Shown here: positions 1 to 7,539 of the stretch, piece after piece
How positions within the stretch are numbered: the stretch's first letter is position 1
How the letters are laid out: each line of letters opens with the position of its first letter
Assembly (NCBI GenBank): GCA_016219965.1
Contig: JACRJM010000004.1
Span: 186,001 to 250,000 of the forward strand
From: Candidatus Schekmanbacteria bacterium
GTDB taxonomy: Bacteria; Schekmanbacteria; GWA2-38-11; J061
Reading direction: 5' to 3'
Length of the DNA: 64,000 nucleotides
The notes under the pieces: model-generated
What the model was told of the DNA's origin: nothing
Databases searched by the model: none
What the model saw: the letters and a program-made list of their open reading frames with translations, nothing else
Made by a program: the position numbers and the translations under genes

Positions 1-398
1 CGATATGCGACAGACTTTCGGTGCCGACTACTGTTAGAAATCAATTACGCGCGTCCATAGCTGCCGAGAGTATCCTCAAGAAACTTGATATCAAAGAGAA
101 GCCGAAGCCTAGCCTTATACATTCAGTTCTTGGCAGTGCAGGCAGAGAGATGATTATTTTTCTCATGGCTCTTACAAAGAATGAGCATGTAAGAAAATCT
201 GTTTCTACTTTTCTTGTGAACCGCCCGCAGGCAACAAGGGAGATAAGCGGTCACGACCTTAAAAAAATAGGAATCCCTCCGGGACCTCTCTATACAAAGA
301 TACTCGATGAAGTGAAGAATGCACGGATAGACGGGGTGGTAAAGGACCGCGACGGTGAAATTGCGCTCGCCAGGAAGCTCTTTGAAAAGTACAGATAA
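1..398 (+). CDS. cca: tRNA nucleotidyltransferase (CCA-adding), C-terminal part
   Basis: The reading frame is open to the left edge, so only about the last 130 residues are present. The end contains the segment GIPPGPLYTKILDEVKNAR followed by an Arg/Glu-rich tail. This is the conserved C-terminus of bacterial CCA-adding or A-adding tRNA nucleotidyltransferases, seen also in the long forms with DHH and CBS domains. Such enzymes complete the tRNA 3' end in the cytoplasm. The catalytic head would lie upstream of the window. A GTG at 21 could be taken for a start, but the frame continues upstream of it without a stop. Assignment rests on the tail alone; whether this is the short or long multidomain form cannot be told. 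Confidence 0.8.
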   Translation, partial: ICDRLSVPTTVRNQLRASIAAESILKKLDIKEKPKPSLIHSVLGSAGREMIIFLMALTKNEHVRKSVSTFLVNRPQATREISGHDLKKIGIPPGPLYTKILDEVKNARIDGVVKDRDGEIALARKLFEKYR

Positions 399-434
399 CA
401 GAATATCAAAATATCATCATCATTTATCATCTAT

Positions 435-454
435 TGATACAGTTCACTGTATCA
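435..454. repeat. Perfect 8-bp hairpin after cca
   Basis: TGATACAG, a four-base loop TTCA, then CTGTATCA. It lies 37 bases after the cca stop and is followed only by a broken T run. It may be a weak transcription end or a protein-binding dyad in the 261-base spacer before the next gene. Confidence 0.4.
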
Positions 455-570
455 TTTCATGCTATTTCCCCCAAAGCTAATTATCTAATTTCGAATCAGT
501 AAACCATGTCAAAATAAATAATCTGGGATTATCAATAGGTTGCAGCGACTTTGAGGTTGAAAACTATTCT

Positions 571-586
571 TGGCATTGGAATTGCT
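571..586 (+). promoter_or_regulatory. Candidate sigma-54 (-24/-12) promoter
   Basis: TGGCATTGGAATTGCT has GG and GC separated by exactly ten bases and agrees closely with the TGGCAC-N5-TTGCW consensus. It lies 74 bases before the start of the small exported protein at 660, which would give a leader of about 60 bases. No activator site was identified. The match is seen directly; its use as a promoter is inferred. Confidence 0.45.
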
Positions 587-659
587 ATATCTATAGCAGG
601 ATGCAACATTGGATATAACAACTAAGCCAAATAGTCAGGCTAAAACAGGAGGAAGTAAC

Positions 660-917
660 ATGAAAAAGATTCTAACGGCAGCAGTATCAATGGTTTTTAT
701 GACCCTATTCGTTTCTACTATCTCTTTTGCAGATATAAATAAGCCGGGAAGCGTTGGCTGGAAACCGCCAGTCAGGTCTCAACAGATGAAAATCAGCAAA
801 ACTGCTGATAGCAACTCTGGCGGTACGGCAGAGAAACAATTAGCAAAATCCTGCTCTTGCACATCAAAACAAGGAAGTGGGAGTAATGAGACGTCCGGAC
901 CTTGCAAAGCAAATTAG
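660..917 (+). CDS. Small exported KPGSVGW-motif protein with Cys-containing tail
   Basis: The protein has 85 residues. The ATG at 660 is chosen because CAGGAGG lies 7-13 bases upstream and because translation then begins directly with a signal peptide (MKK, a hydrophobic core, then a likely cleavage after SFA). An ATG at 609 would add 17 hydrophilic residues and has no comparable ribosome site. The mature part starts DINKPGSVGWKPP and ends with three cysteines in the segment KSCSCTSKQG...GPC, in Gly/Ser-rich sequence. No family is recognised. The same KPGSVGW motif, again just after a signal peptide, occurs in the minus-strand protein at 2182-2625, with a radical SAM gene lying between. A role as a modified exported peptide is only a hypothesis. 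Confidence 0.75.
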   Translation: MKKILTAAVSMVFMTLFVSTISFADINKPGSVGWKPPVRSQQMKISKTADSNSGGTAEKQLAKSCSCTSKQGSGSNETSGPCKAN

Positions 918-997
918 CAATCTGTAACAGAATCAATTAGTCATTTGATAGAATTTAGATAAGATAAGATTTAGGTAAGATAAGGTTAAATACTAAA

Positions 998-1023
998 GCT
1001 CCCCCAGCTCCTGCCGGGGGAGC
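998..1023 (+). terminator. GC-rich hairpin after the small exported protein
   Basis: The arms GCTCCCCC and GGGGGAGC pair perfectly around a ten-base loop. A T-rich run (ttttgttttttt) begins only about 15 bases later, so this is an imperfect intrinsic terminator. It would separate the small gene from the radical SAM gene at 1074. Confidence 0.5.
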
Positions 1024-1073
1024 CTTCAATTGTGAGACTTTTGTTTTTTTATTAATGAAATGGAGTTTTGTGA

Positions 1074-2105
1074 ATGAATTGCCTGCCAATAGATATTGAT
1101 AAAGTTGAAGAATTCAGGACATTCTTCCCGGAAATTTTAAGCCTTATTGAATCTTATACGGACAAAGATGAAAGCATTGCTCTGGATTTGTTTAACAGTT
1201 ATTTCAAGACCAGTGAGATTTCAGAAAGGCTTAGGAATGAAGGTATAGCGGTTCCGAAAGTTATGATAATAAGCCCGACGATGAGATGTAATCTAAGCTG
1301 TGTCGGTTGTTACTCAAAGAAATACTCTCGTGAAGATGAGCTTGCTTTAGAGGAGCTGGACAGAGTGATTACCGAGTCTGAAAGACTTGGAGTATTTTTT
1401 TTTATAATCAGCGGAGGAGAACCATTTATAAAAGAAGGGTTGTTTGATGTTTTAAAAAATCACAGAAGTTCATTCTTCTGGATTTTCAGCAATGGCACAT
1501 TGTTTAATAAAGAATTAGCTGCGGAGGTTAAAGAAAAGTTTACCGGATTTCTGATTTTTAGTCTTGAGGGATTCGAAGATGAGACTGATTCCTGGAGGGG
1601 AAAAGGAACTTATAAAAAAGTGGCAAAGGCTATGGAATATGCAAGAGGAGAAGGTATCCCATTTGGATTTTCAGTAACACCCACAAAACTCAATCTCGAT
1701 GCTCTGACAGGAGGAGAATTCCTGGATAAAATGATTAAGAGGGGATGCACAATAGGGATATTCTCACACTATAATCATTCTGCAAATGTACCTGATGTTT
1801 ATTCCTGCGATCAGAAAGAGAGGGAATCACTTAAATCCTGCGTTAAGAAAGCTAATGAAGAGAAAAAGATTTTTTTAATAGATACAAGATATATGGAAGA
1901 GCTTGGCGGAGGTTGTTGCGGTGGGAACGAGATTTTGCACATAAACTCGCAAGGCTATGTTACTCCCTGCCCATTGCTGAATATTACTGCTGATAGTATA
2001 AGAGAAAAAAGTTTAAAAGATATTTTGCGTTCAGAGTTGTTTTCAGACATTCGCGGCAGGAGGAGCTCATTTATAATCGGGTCTTGTCCAGATACTAATG
2101 TTTAA
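1074..2105 (+). CDS. Radical SAM protein
   Basis: The protein has 343 residues. The CX3CX2C motif for the SAM-binding 4Fe-4S cluster is C72-NLS-C76-VG-C79, followed by the GGEP motif that contacts SAM (IISGGEPF). The C-terminal part has a SPASM/Twitch-like look: paired cysteines GGCCGG, then GYVTPCPL and a final GSCP, which could hold an auxiliary cluster. The chain stops five residues after that last cysteine, which is abrupt for such proteins. GGAG lies about ten bases before the ATG. The substrate is unknown. The flanking small exported proteins with a shared motif make a peptide substrate possible, but these enzymes also act on many small molecules. Confidence 0.85.
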   Translation: MNCLPIDIDKVEEFRTFFPEILSLIESYTDKDESIALDLFNSYFKTSEISERLRNEGIAVPKVMIISPTMRCNLSCVGCYSKKYSREDELALEELDRVITESERLGVFFFIISGGEPFIKEGLFDVLKNHRSSFFWIFSNGTLFNKELAAEVKEKFTGFLIFSLEGFEDETDSWRGKGTYKKVAKAMEYARGEGIPFGFSVTPTKLNLDALTGGEFLDKMIKRGCTIGIFSHYNHSANVPDVYSCDQKERESLKSCVKKANEEKKIFLIDTRYMEELGGGCCGGNEILHINSQGYVTPCPLLNITADSIREKSLKDILRSELFSDIRGRRSSFIIGSCPDTNV

Positions 2106-2144
2106 CTTATTTCTTTGATTAAAATATTCTTATATCGTTCAGTA

Positions 2145-2161
2145 ATAAAGCTGGGTGGGCT
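2145..2161 (+). repeat. Left inverted repeat flanking the exported OB-fold-like gene
   Basis: ATAAAGCTGGGTGGGCT matches the reverse complement of 2651-2667 at 16 of 17 positions. The pair encloses the gene at 2182-2625 in a 523-bp unit. Confidence 0.5.
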
Positions 2162-2181
2162 TTAGAACATGAAGCCTAAAT

Positions 2182-2625
2182 TTATTGCCAACAACACCAG
2201 AATGGAAATCCTTTCTCATCCCTAACCTTCATGATTTTATCGCCTTTCTTTACTTCAGCGGCCATGATTGATGGTTTCCCTTGAAATGTGCATTTTGATC
2301 CTTTTACTTCAATCTTATCTCCTGGTTCAATCGCATAGTCCTGATTTTCAATATACCATGCGGGACCTAAATGAACTGGCACTATTTCTTTGTCAGTTTT
2401 TAGGAGTATCTGTATTCCAAGTGTCATTCCTTCCATGGGGGTAATTTTTTCAACTTTCTCCACTACTCCGCTAATGGTTTCGACAGTTTTAGGATTGTAA
2501 ATTTTTCCATAATTGGACAATGGACTCCAACCAACACTTCCTGGTTTATGCTGAGCAAAAGATGCTGTAGAAGTAATAAGCGTCAAGGCTGAAATTAATG
2601 CGATTAAAATAAAAATTTTTCTCAT
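2182..2625 (-). CDS. Exported OB-fold-like protein with KPGSVGW motif
   Basis: The start at 2625 is chosen because GGAGG sits eight bases before this ATG; two in-frame ATGs further upstream overlap or precede that ribosome site. The 147-residue product begins with a signal peptide (MRKIFILIALISALTLITST, cleavage near SFA). The mature part opens QHKPGSVGWSP, then carries a beta-rich domain (SGVVEKVEKI, VHLGPAWYIENQ, GDKIEVKGSK, AAEVKKGDKI) of the kind annotated as OB-fold or DNA-binding-like exported proteins in metal-reducing bacteria. The end, FPFWCCWQ, holds two adjacent cysteines. A periplasmic location is likely. The gene is enclosed by inverted repeats and points towards the radical SAM gene. 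Confidence 0.75.
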   Translation of the reverse strand: MRKIFILIALISALTLITSTASFAQHKPGSVGWSPLSNYGKIYNPKTVETISGVVEKVEKITPMEGMTLGIQILLKTDKEIVPVHLGPAWYIENQDYAIEPGDKIEVKGSKCTFQGKPSIMAAEVKKGDKIMKVRDEKGFPFWCCWQ

Positions 2626-2650
2626 AATCTTAACCTCCATTTTCATTTTT

Positions 2651-2667
2651 AGCCCACCCAGTTTTAT
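2651..2667 (-). repeat. Right inverted repeat flanking the exported OB-fold-like gene
   Basis: AGCCCACCCAGTTTTAT is the partner of 2145-2161, with one mismatch. It lies 26 bases upstream of the gene's start codon, so it could instead be a control site in the leader. Confidence 0.5.
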
Positions 2668-2825
2668 CTAAGTTAAGAAAATTTTATTTATCTTCAATGT
2701 TATAATTATAACGCTATGATATATTAAATGGGATTTATTCTAAAAATAATATGTCTTTTTTATAAGTCAAGCTGACAGGATTGTTGTGATAGCAAGTTCG
2801 CCCCTTCCCGCCAAAGGAAAGACAA

Positions 2826-2847
2826 ATTTCATGAAACTCCATGAAAT
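2826..2847 (-). terminator. Hairpin downstream of the small basic protein
   Basis: The arms ATTTCATG and CATGAAAT are perfect with a six-base loop. Read on the minus strand it follows the gene ending at 2873 and is trailed by a T-rich but broken run. A weak terminator is the simplest reading. Confidence 0.4.
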
Positions 2848-2872
2848 CACGGGCAAATAACCTGCCGTTTAT

Positions 2873-3040
2873 TTAGTTTGAGGGATCCGGCTCTATCTTA
2901 GGTTGGTCAGTCGAACCGGAGTCTTCAGCAGGAGTGTTAGCGTCATGCTGGCGTCTTGATATTTTCTCTTCCTGTTTCTTTTTCCGTTTGATTTCTTTTT
3001 GCCTTTTGTTGCTTTTATAATTGCCGGAACGCGAAGCCAT
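2873..3040 (-). CDS. Small Lys/Arg-rich conserved hypothetical protein
   Basis: The protein has 55 residues and begins MASRSGNYKSNKRQKEIKRK, then a charged helix and an acidic Pro/Asp-rich tail. The start at 3040 follows a GGGGGG run at ribosome-site distance; upstream in-frame sequence is hydrophobic and unlike the rest. Short proteins opening with a similar N-Y-K-x-x-K-R-x-K-E pattern recur in Geobacter-like and related bacteria as conserved hypotheticals. The basic first half suggests RNA or ribosome contact, which is inference. It lies directly downstream of the cold-shock gene on the same strand, separated by a terminator. Confidence 0.65.
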   Translation of the reverse strand: MASRSGNYKSNKRQKEIKRKKKQEEKISRRQHDANTPAEDSGSTDQPKIEPDPSN

Positions 3041-3137
3041 AGCTGCCCCCCATATAATAGTTTTATAGTGATAATTTACAAACTGACTGCTGAAGTACAT
3101 TAAAAAGCGAGAAGCAATAATTTCAGGAAATATTGAA

Positions 3138-3167
3138 AAGGGAGGCTCCTTATAGGGGAGCCTCCTT
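3138..3167 (-). terminator. Intrinsic terminator of the cold-shock gene
   Basis: The arms GGAGGCTCC and GGAGCCTCC (3141-3149 and 3157-3165) form a nine-pair stem. On the minus strand it is followed by CTTTTC and lies eight bases after the csp stop. Confidence 0.8.
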
Positions 3168-3174
3168 CACAGGT

Positions 3175-3378
3175 TTACAGTTTTACGATGTTTACTGCCT
3201 TTGGGCCTTTGTCACCTTTTGCAACATCAAAGCTCACTGAATCACCTTCGGAGAGATTTTTGAATCCATCTCCCTGGATTTCAGAATAATGTGCGAACAC
3301 ATCTGGGCCACCATCACTCTGAGTTATGAAGCCAAATCCCTTGGATTCATTGAACCACTTTACTGTTCCGTTTGCCAT
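3175..3378 (-). CDS. CspA-family cold-shock protein
   Basis: The protein has 67 residues, the usual size for a CspA-type OB fold. RNP1 (KGFGFI) and RNP2-like (VFAHYS) nucleic-acid-binding motifs are intact, and the start [14 protein letters not shown] is classic. GGAGG lies nine bases before the ATG at 3378. Such proteins bind single-stranded RNA and melt structure in the cytoplasm. The leader is long and carries a terminator-like hairpin with a T8 run plus a second stem near 3415-3430. It is divergent from the RRM-protein gene at 3885. Confidence 0.95.
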   Translation of the reverse strand: MANGTVKWFNESKGFGFITQSDGGPDVFAHYSEIQGDGFKNLSEGDSVSFDVAKGDKGPKAVNIVKL

Positions 3379-3884
3379 GCTAAATAACCTCCATAAATAT
3401 TGAACCACTAAACTGCCGTAAAAATACGGCTCCCAACAAAAAAAGTCCACAAAGTATAAAGTCTTTGTGGACTCGCTGTTACAAAAACTCAAGATACTTG
3501 TGGTATATTGGCAACATTTATTTTGAAAAGTCAAATAATAATGTTATCCTGTTAAAAAAAGAACAATACTATAAGAAATATCACATTGTGAGATTTAATG
3601 GTGTGATGAGGCAAAACACCTCTCTTTTGAGCTTCAATTGAAAATTATTTTTTCTGGGATATAATGAGAAACATAGTTGGCTATTTTATCTGTTATTTGT
3701 TATATGGTTACTGTAAACTGTAAGTCGTGAATATTAATGAGTCTGACTTCAAATATAGAGTTAACCGGATTTTAACTTCTAAATTGTTACAGTTTAACCT
3801 ATTATCAATAAAAGACTGGTAGAGCTTCCCGGTTTTAAAAAGCTGCGGGGCTATTTTATTAAACACTGAAAGGGGTACAAGGTT
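3379..3884. other. 506-base divergent spacer between csp and RRM genes
   Basis: No gene is seen. It holds the csp leader (hairpins at 3415-3430 and 3444-3473, minus strand) and, presumably, a long leader for the RRM gene. A distant inverted pair, TAAACTGTAA at 3714-3723 and TTACAGTTTA at 3787-3796, precedes the RRM gene. Promoters of both genes should lie here; no convincing -35/-10 pair was found. Confidence 0.5.
3444..3473 (-). terminator. Terminator-like hairpin in the csp 5' leader
   Basis: The arms AGTCCACAAAG and CTTTGTGGACT pair over 11 bases with an eight-base loop and, on the minus strand, run straight into about eight T. No minus-strand gene lies upstream that it could end. It sits about 66 bases before the csp start, so transcription attenuation in the csp leader is likely. 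Confidence 0.6.
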
Positions 3885-4394
3885 ATGGGAAACAAATTGT
3901 TCGTAGGAAGTCTTCCTTTTAATGCAACAGAAGATGATCTGAATAGTCTCTTCTCAAAAGTTGGGAAGGTTGAATCTGTAAAGATAATAACCGACACATA
4001 CTCTGGGCGGTCAAAAGGATTTGGTTTCGTTGAAATGGGATCAGATGAGGATGCAAAGAAAGCTATCTCAGAAATCAATGGAACGTCATTCATGGAAAGA
4101 ACAATTATTGTAAATGAAGCGCGTCCAAAGGAGTCAGGAGGAGAGCGTAGAGGTGGTTTCGGCGGCAATCGCGGAGGCGGAGGCGGTTTTGGCAATCGCG
4201 GTGGCGGCAGTGGTGGTTATGGCGGCGGAGGTGGCGGACGCGGTGGTGCAGGCGGAAGTCGCGGCGGCGGAAGCGGCGGTTATGGCGGTGGACGCGGTGG
4301 TGCAGGCGGCAATCGCGGAGGCGGCGGGCGCAGTGGTTCAGGCGGTGACAGGGGTTCCAGCGGCAGTGGCGGCGGAAGAGGATTTAACAGATAA
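3885..4394 (+). CDS. Glycine-rich RRM RNA-binding protein
   Basis: The protein has 169 residues. One RNA-recognition motif fills residues 1-80, with RNP2 (KLFVGSLPF) and RNP1 (KGFGFVEM) intact. Residues 85-169 are a Gly/Arg low-complexity tail with GGGRGG and GGYGGG units, encoded by an unusually GC-rich imperfect repeat. Proteins of this architecture occur in cyanobacteria and many environmental bacteria, often cold-induced, and bind single-stranded RNA. It stands divergent to a cold-shock gene and upstream of ettA. An overlapping frame in the Gly-rich part is a shadow, not a gene. Confidence 0.92.
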   Translation: MGNKLFVGSLPFNATEDDLNSLFSKVGKVESVKIITDTYSGRSKGFGFVEMGSDEDAKKAISEINGTSFMERTIIVNEARPKESGGERRGGFGGNRGGGGGFGNRGGGSGGYGGGGGGRGGAGGSRGGGSGGYGGGRGGAGGNRGGGGRSGSGGDRGSSGSGGGRGFNR

Positions 4395-4445
4395 TTAATC
4401 AGGACTTGTAATACAATAAGATTTAACTAAATTGATTCACTTTAT

Positions 4446-4480
4446 AGCCTCAGGGGAAATAAAGTCCTGAGGCTGTTTTA
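4446..4480 (+). terminator. Intrinsic terminator after the RRM gene
   Basis: The arms AGCCTCAGG and CCTGAGGCT form a perfect nine-pair stem, followed by GTTTTATTTA. It lies 52 bases after the stop at 4394. Confidence 0.8.
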
Positions 4481-4524
4481 TTTATGTGCTGTTTTATCTA
4501 TGTAAAGAAAGGATTTAAAAAGCA

Positions 4525-6210
4525 ATGAGCAATGAACCAAACAAAGTTATCTATTCAATGATCGGTGTGAGCAAATTTTATGACAAAAAACCGGTCCTGA
4601 AAGATATCTATCTCTCTTATTTCTACGGGGCAAAAATCGGTGTCATAGGTCTTAACGGTTCAGGGAAAAGCTCTCTTCTCCGCATACTTGCAGGAAAAGA
4701 TAAAGCATTTAACGGAGAGACAGTTCTTTCACCCGGGCACACTATAGGTTCTCTTGAACAGGAACCGGAACTGGATAATGACAAGACAGTGAGAGAGATT
4801 GTGCAAGAGGGCGTCCAGGAGGTAGTTGATGCCCTTAATGAGTATAACCGCATAAATGAGAAATTTGCAGAGCCCATGTCTGATGATGAGATGAATAAAC
4901 TTATCGAAAAACAAGGTGTGGTGCAGGAGAGACTTGATGCCCTCGATGCATGGGACCTTGATTCGCGTCTTGATATGGCAATGGATGCCCTTCGCTGTCC
5001 TCCGGCGGATACTCCTGTAAAAATTCTTTCAGGAGGTGAGAAACGCCGTGTCGCTCTTTGCAGGCTTCTCCTTCAGAAACCGGACATCTTACTCCTTGAC
5101 GAGCCGACCAACCACCTTGATGCGGAAACTGTCGCATGGCTTGAACATCATCTTCAAAGCTATGCAGGCACAGTCATTGCAGTCACCCATGACCGCTATT
5201 TCCTTGATAATGTGGCGGGATGGATATTGGAGCTTGACCGCGGAGAGGGAATACCATGGAAGGGGAATTATTCTTCATGGCTTGAACAGAAAAAGAACCG
5301 GCTTGCGCTGGAAGAAAAATCAGAGAGCGAAAGACAGAAGACACTTCAGCGAGAGCTTGAATGGATAAGCATGTCTCCAAAGGGGCGCCATGCAAAGGCA
5401 AAGGCGCGTATCAATTCCTATGAAGAACTCTTAAGTCAGGATAATGAAAAAAAATCAAGGGAGCTTGAAATCTACATCCCGCCAGGACCGCGCCTCGGCG
5501 ATGTAGTAATCGAAGCCAACAATGTGGGCAAGGCATACGGTGAAAATATCCTTATGGAAGATATGACATTCATGCTTCCCCCGGGCGGTATCGTCGGAGT
5601 CATCGGACCTAACGGAGCAGGAAAGACAACGCTTTTCCGGATGATAACACAAAAGGAAAATCCTGATTCAGGGGTATTTAAAATAGGCGGGACAGTTAAG
5701 CTTGCCTATGTTGACCAAAGCCGCGATGACCTTGATCCTGAAAAATCTATCTGGCATGTGATCTCGGATGGAAAGGATGTAATCCAGATCGGAAAGCGGG
5801 AAGTGAATTCACGCGCCTATGTTGCACGTTTTAATTTCTCAGGCCCTGACCAGCAGAAAAAAGTTTCAATGCTGTCGGGAGGAGAAAGAAACCGCGTTCA
5901 TCTCGCAAGGATGCTGAAAGAAGAGGCAAATGTCCTTCTCCTTGACGAGCCTACGAATGATCTTGATGTCAACACCATGCGTGCCCTTGAAGAGGCGCTT
6001 GAGAATTTTGCGGGCTGTGCAGTTGTCATAAGCCATGACCGCTGGTTCTTAGACCGCATCGCCACACATATACTTGCCTTTGAAGGTGAGAGCAAAGTGG
6101 TCTGGTTTGACGGGAATTATTCAGAGTACGAGGCTGACAGAAAAGCACGTCTCGGTGTCGAGGCAGATCAACCGCATAGGATTAAGTATAGGCATCTCAC
6201 AAGAATATAA
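4525..6210 (+). CDS. ettA: Energy-dependent translational throttle protein EttA (ABC-F)
   Basis: The protein has 561 residues, close to the usual 555. There are two ABC ATPase domains without membrane segments: Walker A GLNGSGKSS near residue 40 and GPNGAGKTT near 360, each with an LSGGE signature and LLDEPTN Walker B. Between them is the ABC-F linker; the first domain carries the arm insertion typical of EttA (QEPELDNDKTVREIVQEG, then an acidic helix). EttA binds the ribosomal E site and gates elongation according to the ATP/ADP ratio. The start has GAAAGGA upstream. It is transcribed alone. Confidence 0.95.
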   Translation: MSNEPNKVIYSMIGVSKFYDKKPVLKDIYLSYFYGAKIGVIGLNGSGKSSLLRILAGKDKAFNGETVLSPGHTIGSLEQEPELDNDKTVREIVQEGVQEVVDALNEYNRINEKFAEPMSDDEMNKLIEKQGVVQERLDALDAWDLDSRLDMAMDALRCPPADTPVKILSGGEKRRVALCRLLLQKPDILLLDEPTNHLDAETVAWLEHHLQSYAGTVIAVTHDRYFLDNVAGWILELDRGEGIPWKGNYSSWLEQKKNRLALEEKSESERQKTLQRELEWISMSPKGRHAKAKARINSYEELLSQDNEKKSRELEIYIPPGPRLGDVVIEANNVGKAYGENILMEDMTFMLPPGGIVGVIGPNGAGKTTLFRMITQKENPDSGVFKIGGTVKLAYVDQSRDDLDPEKSIWHVISDGKDVIQIGKREVNSRAYVARFNFSGPDQQKKVSMLSGGERNRVHLARMLKEEANVLLLDEPTNDLDVNTMRALEEALENFAGCAVVISHDRWFLDRIATHILAFEGESKVVWFDGNYSEYEADRKARLGVEADQPHRIKYRHLTRI

Positions 6211-6311
6211 TAGGTATTGCGGCGTTCCCATTTTTTCCCTATTGACCAATTCCTTTGGCAGGTCTAAAAGACAAAAAACGCAGATGATCTTAACGAGCAA
6301 AGGAGATAATG

Positions 6312-7526
6312 ATGAAGATTCTGATTGCTGACAAATTCCCTGATAAACAGATTGATGAAATCAAGAAAATGAAAGTTGTGCTTGAATATGCTCCAAAATT
6401 AAAATCAGAAGAACTCCCTGAAGCAGCCAAAGAAGCTGATATATTAATTGTCAGGTCAACAGAAGTCCATGCTGACTGCATTGAAAAGAGCAGCAAATTA
6501 AGTCTCATAATCCGCGCAGGTGCAGGAGTAAATAACATAGATATGAAAGCCGCAAGCGAGCGGGGAATCTATGTTGCCAACTGCCCGGGGAAAAACAGCA
6601 TAGCAGTGGCAGAATTAGCTATGGGGCTTATCCTCTCCCTTGACCGCAGTATTCCTGATAATGTCATGGATCTGAGGGCCGGGAAATGGAATAAAGGAAA
6701 ATACTCGAAGGCTGATGGTATCTTCGGAAAAACGCTTGGAGTCATAGGTGTAGGACAGATTGGAAAAGAAGTAATTAAAAGGGCAATACCATTTGGTCTT
6801 AAAGTAGTAGCATGGTCAAGGTCTCTCACACCTGAGGCATCTGCAGAGCTTGGAGCAACTTATTATCCATCCGTAAAAGAGCTTATCCCTCAGTGCGATA
6901 TCATCTCAGTTCATCTTGCTTTGAAACCGGAAACCAGAGGGCTTATAAGCAAAGAACTCATTGCAGCTATGAAGCCGGGGACATTATTTATCAATACTGC
7001 AAGGGCAGAAATCGCAGATGAGGCGGCTATTCTCGAGGCTGTAAAGGCAGGCAAAATCCGCGCCGGTCTTGATGTAATCAAAGACGAGCCTGAGGCAAAA
7101 GAAGGGGAATTTACAGGGGCTATCGGGAAACTTCCTGATGTTTATGTAACCCATCATATCGGTGCTTCAACAGAGCAAGCGCAGGATGCGGTGGCGTCAG
7201 AAACTGTAAGAATCCTTAAGAATTATATCTCGCAGGGGATAGTTGATAACTGGGTCAACAGATGCAAAAAGACAAAGGCAATGTGGCAGCTTGTCGTCCG
7301 TCATTATGATAAGCCCGGAGTGCTTGCCAATGTTTTAAATGAACTAAAATCTGACGGGATAAATATTGAGGAAGTGGAGAATGTTATCTTTGAAGGTGAA
7401 AAAACAGCCTGCTGTACAATACGTCTTGATTCCAAGCCATCTGATAGCGCGATTGCAAAAATCGGCAGCAGACCGACCGAAGTCATAAATGCAACCCTCA
7501 TTGATTTAGGGGATCTCGGGGAATAA
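6312..7526 (+). CDS. D-3-phosphoglycerate dehydrogenase-like protein with ACT domain
   Basis: The protein has about 404 residues: D-isomer-specific 2-hydroxyacid dehydrogenase catalytic and NAD-binding domains at residues 1-315 and an ACT regulatory domain at about 320-404. The NAD site is GVIGVGQIG; catalytic residues appear in NTARAEI (Arg), IKDEPEA (Glu region) and VTHHIGAST (His). The length fits SerA proteins that make 3-phosphohydroxypyruvate for serine. Two adjacent ATGs exist; the second, at 6312, has the better distance (six bases) from AGGAG. Without neighbours for serine synthesis the substrate is assigned by similarity only. Confidence 0.88.
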   Translation: MKILIADKFPDKQIDEIKKMKVVLEYAPKLKSEELPEAAKEADILIVRSTEVHADCIEKSSKLSLIIRAGAGVNNIDMKAASERGIYVANCPGKNSIAVAELAMGLILSLDRSIPDNVMDLRAGKWNKGKYSKADGIFGKTLGVIGVGQIGKEVIKRAIPFGLKVVAWSRSLTPEASAELGATYYPSVKELIPQCDIISVHLALKPETRGLISKELIAAMKPGTLFINTARAEIADEAAILEAVKAGKIRAGLDVIKDEPEAKEGEFTGAIGKLPDVYVTHHIGASTEQAQDAVASETVRILKNYISQGIVDNWVNRCKKTKAMWQLVVRHYDKPGVLANVLNELKSDGINIEEVENVIFEGEKTACCTIRLDSKPSDSAIAKIGSRPTEVINATLIDLGDLGE

Positions 7527-7539
7527 CGGGAGAAATAAA

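Noticed and set aside
4135-4390. GC-rich repetitive stretch considered as a non-coding repeat or transferred DNA
   Set aside because: It is the coding repeat of the Gly/Arg tail of the RRM protein in one unbroken frame.
3851-4398. Frames antisense to and overlapping the glycine-rich RRM gene
   Set aside because: They are shadows of a GC-rich repeat; composition (Pro- or Ala/Val-only) is typical of frame-shifted Gly-rich codons, and the RRM frame has clear motifs.
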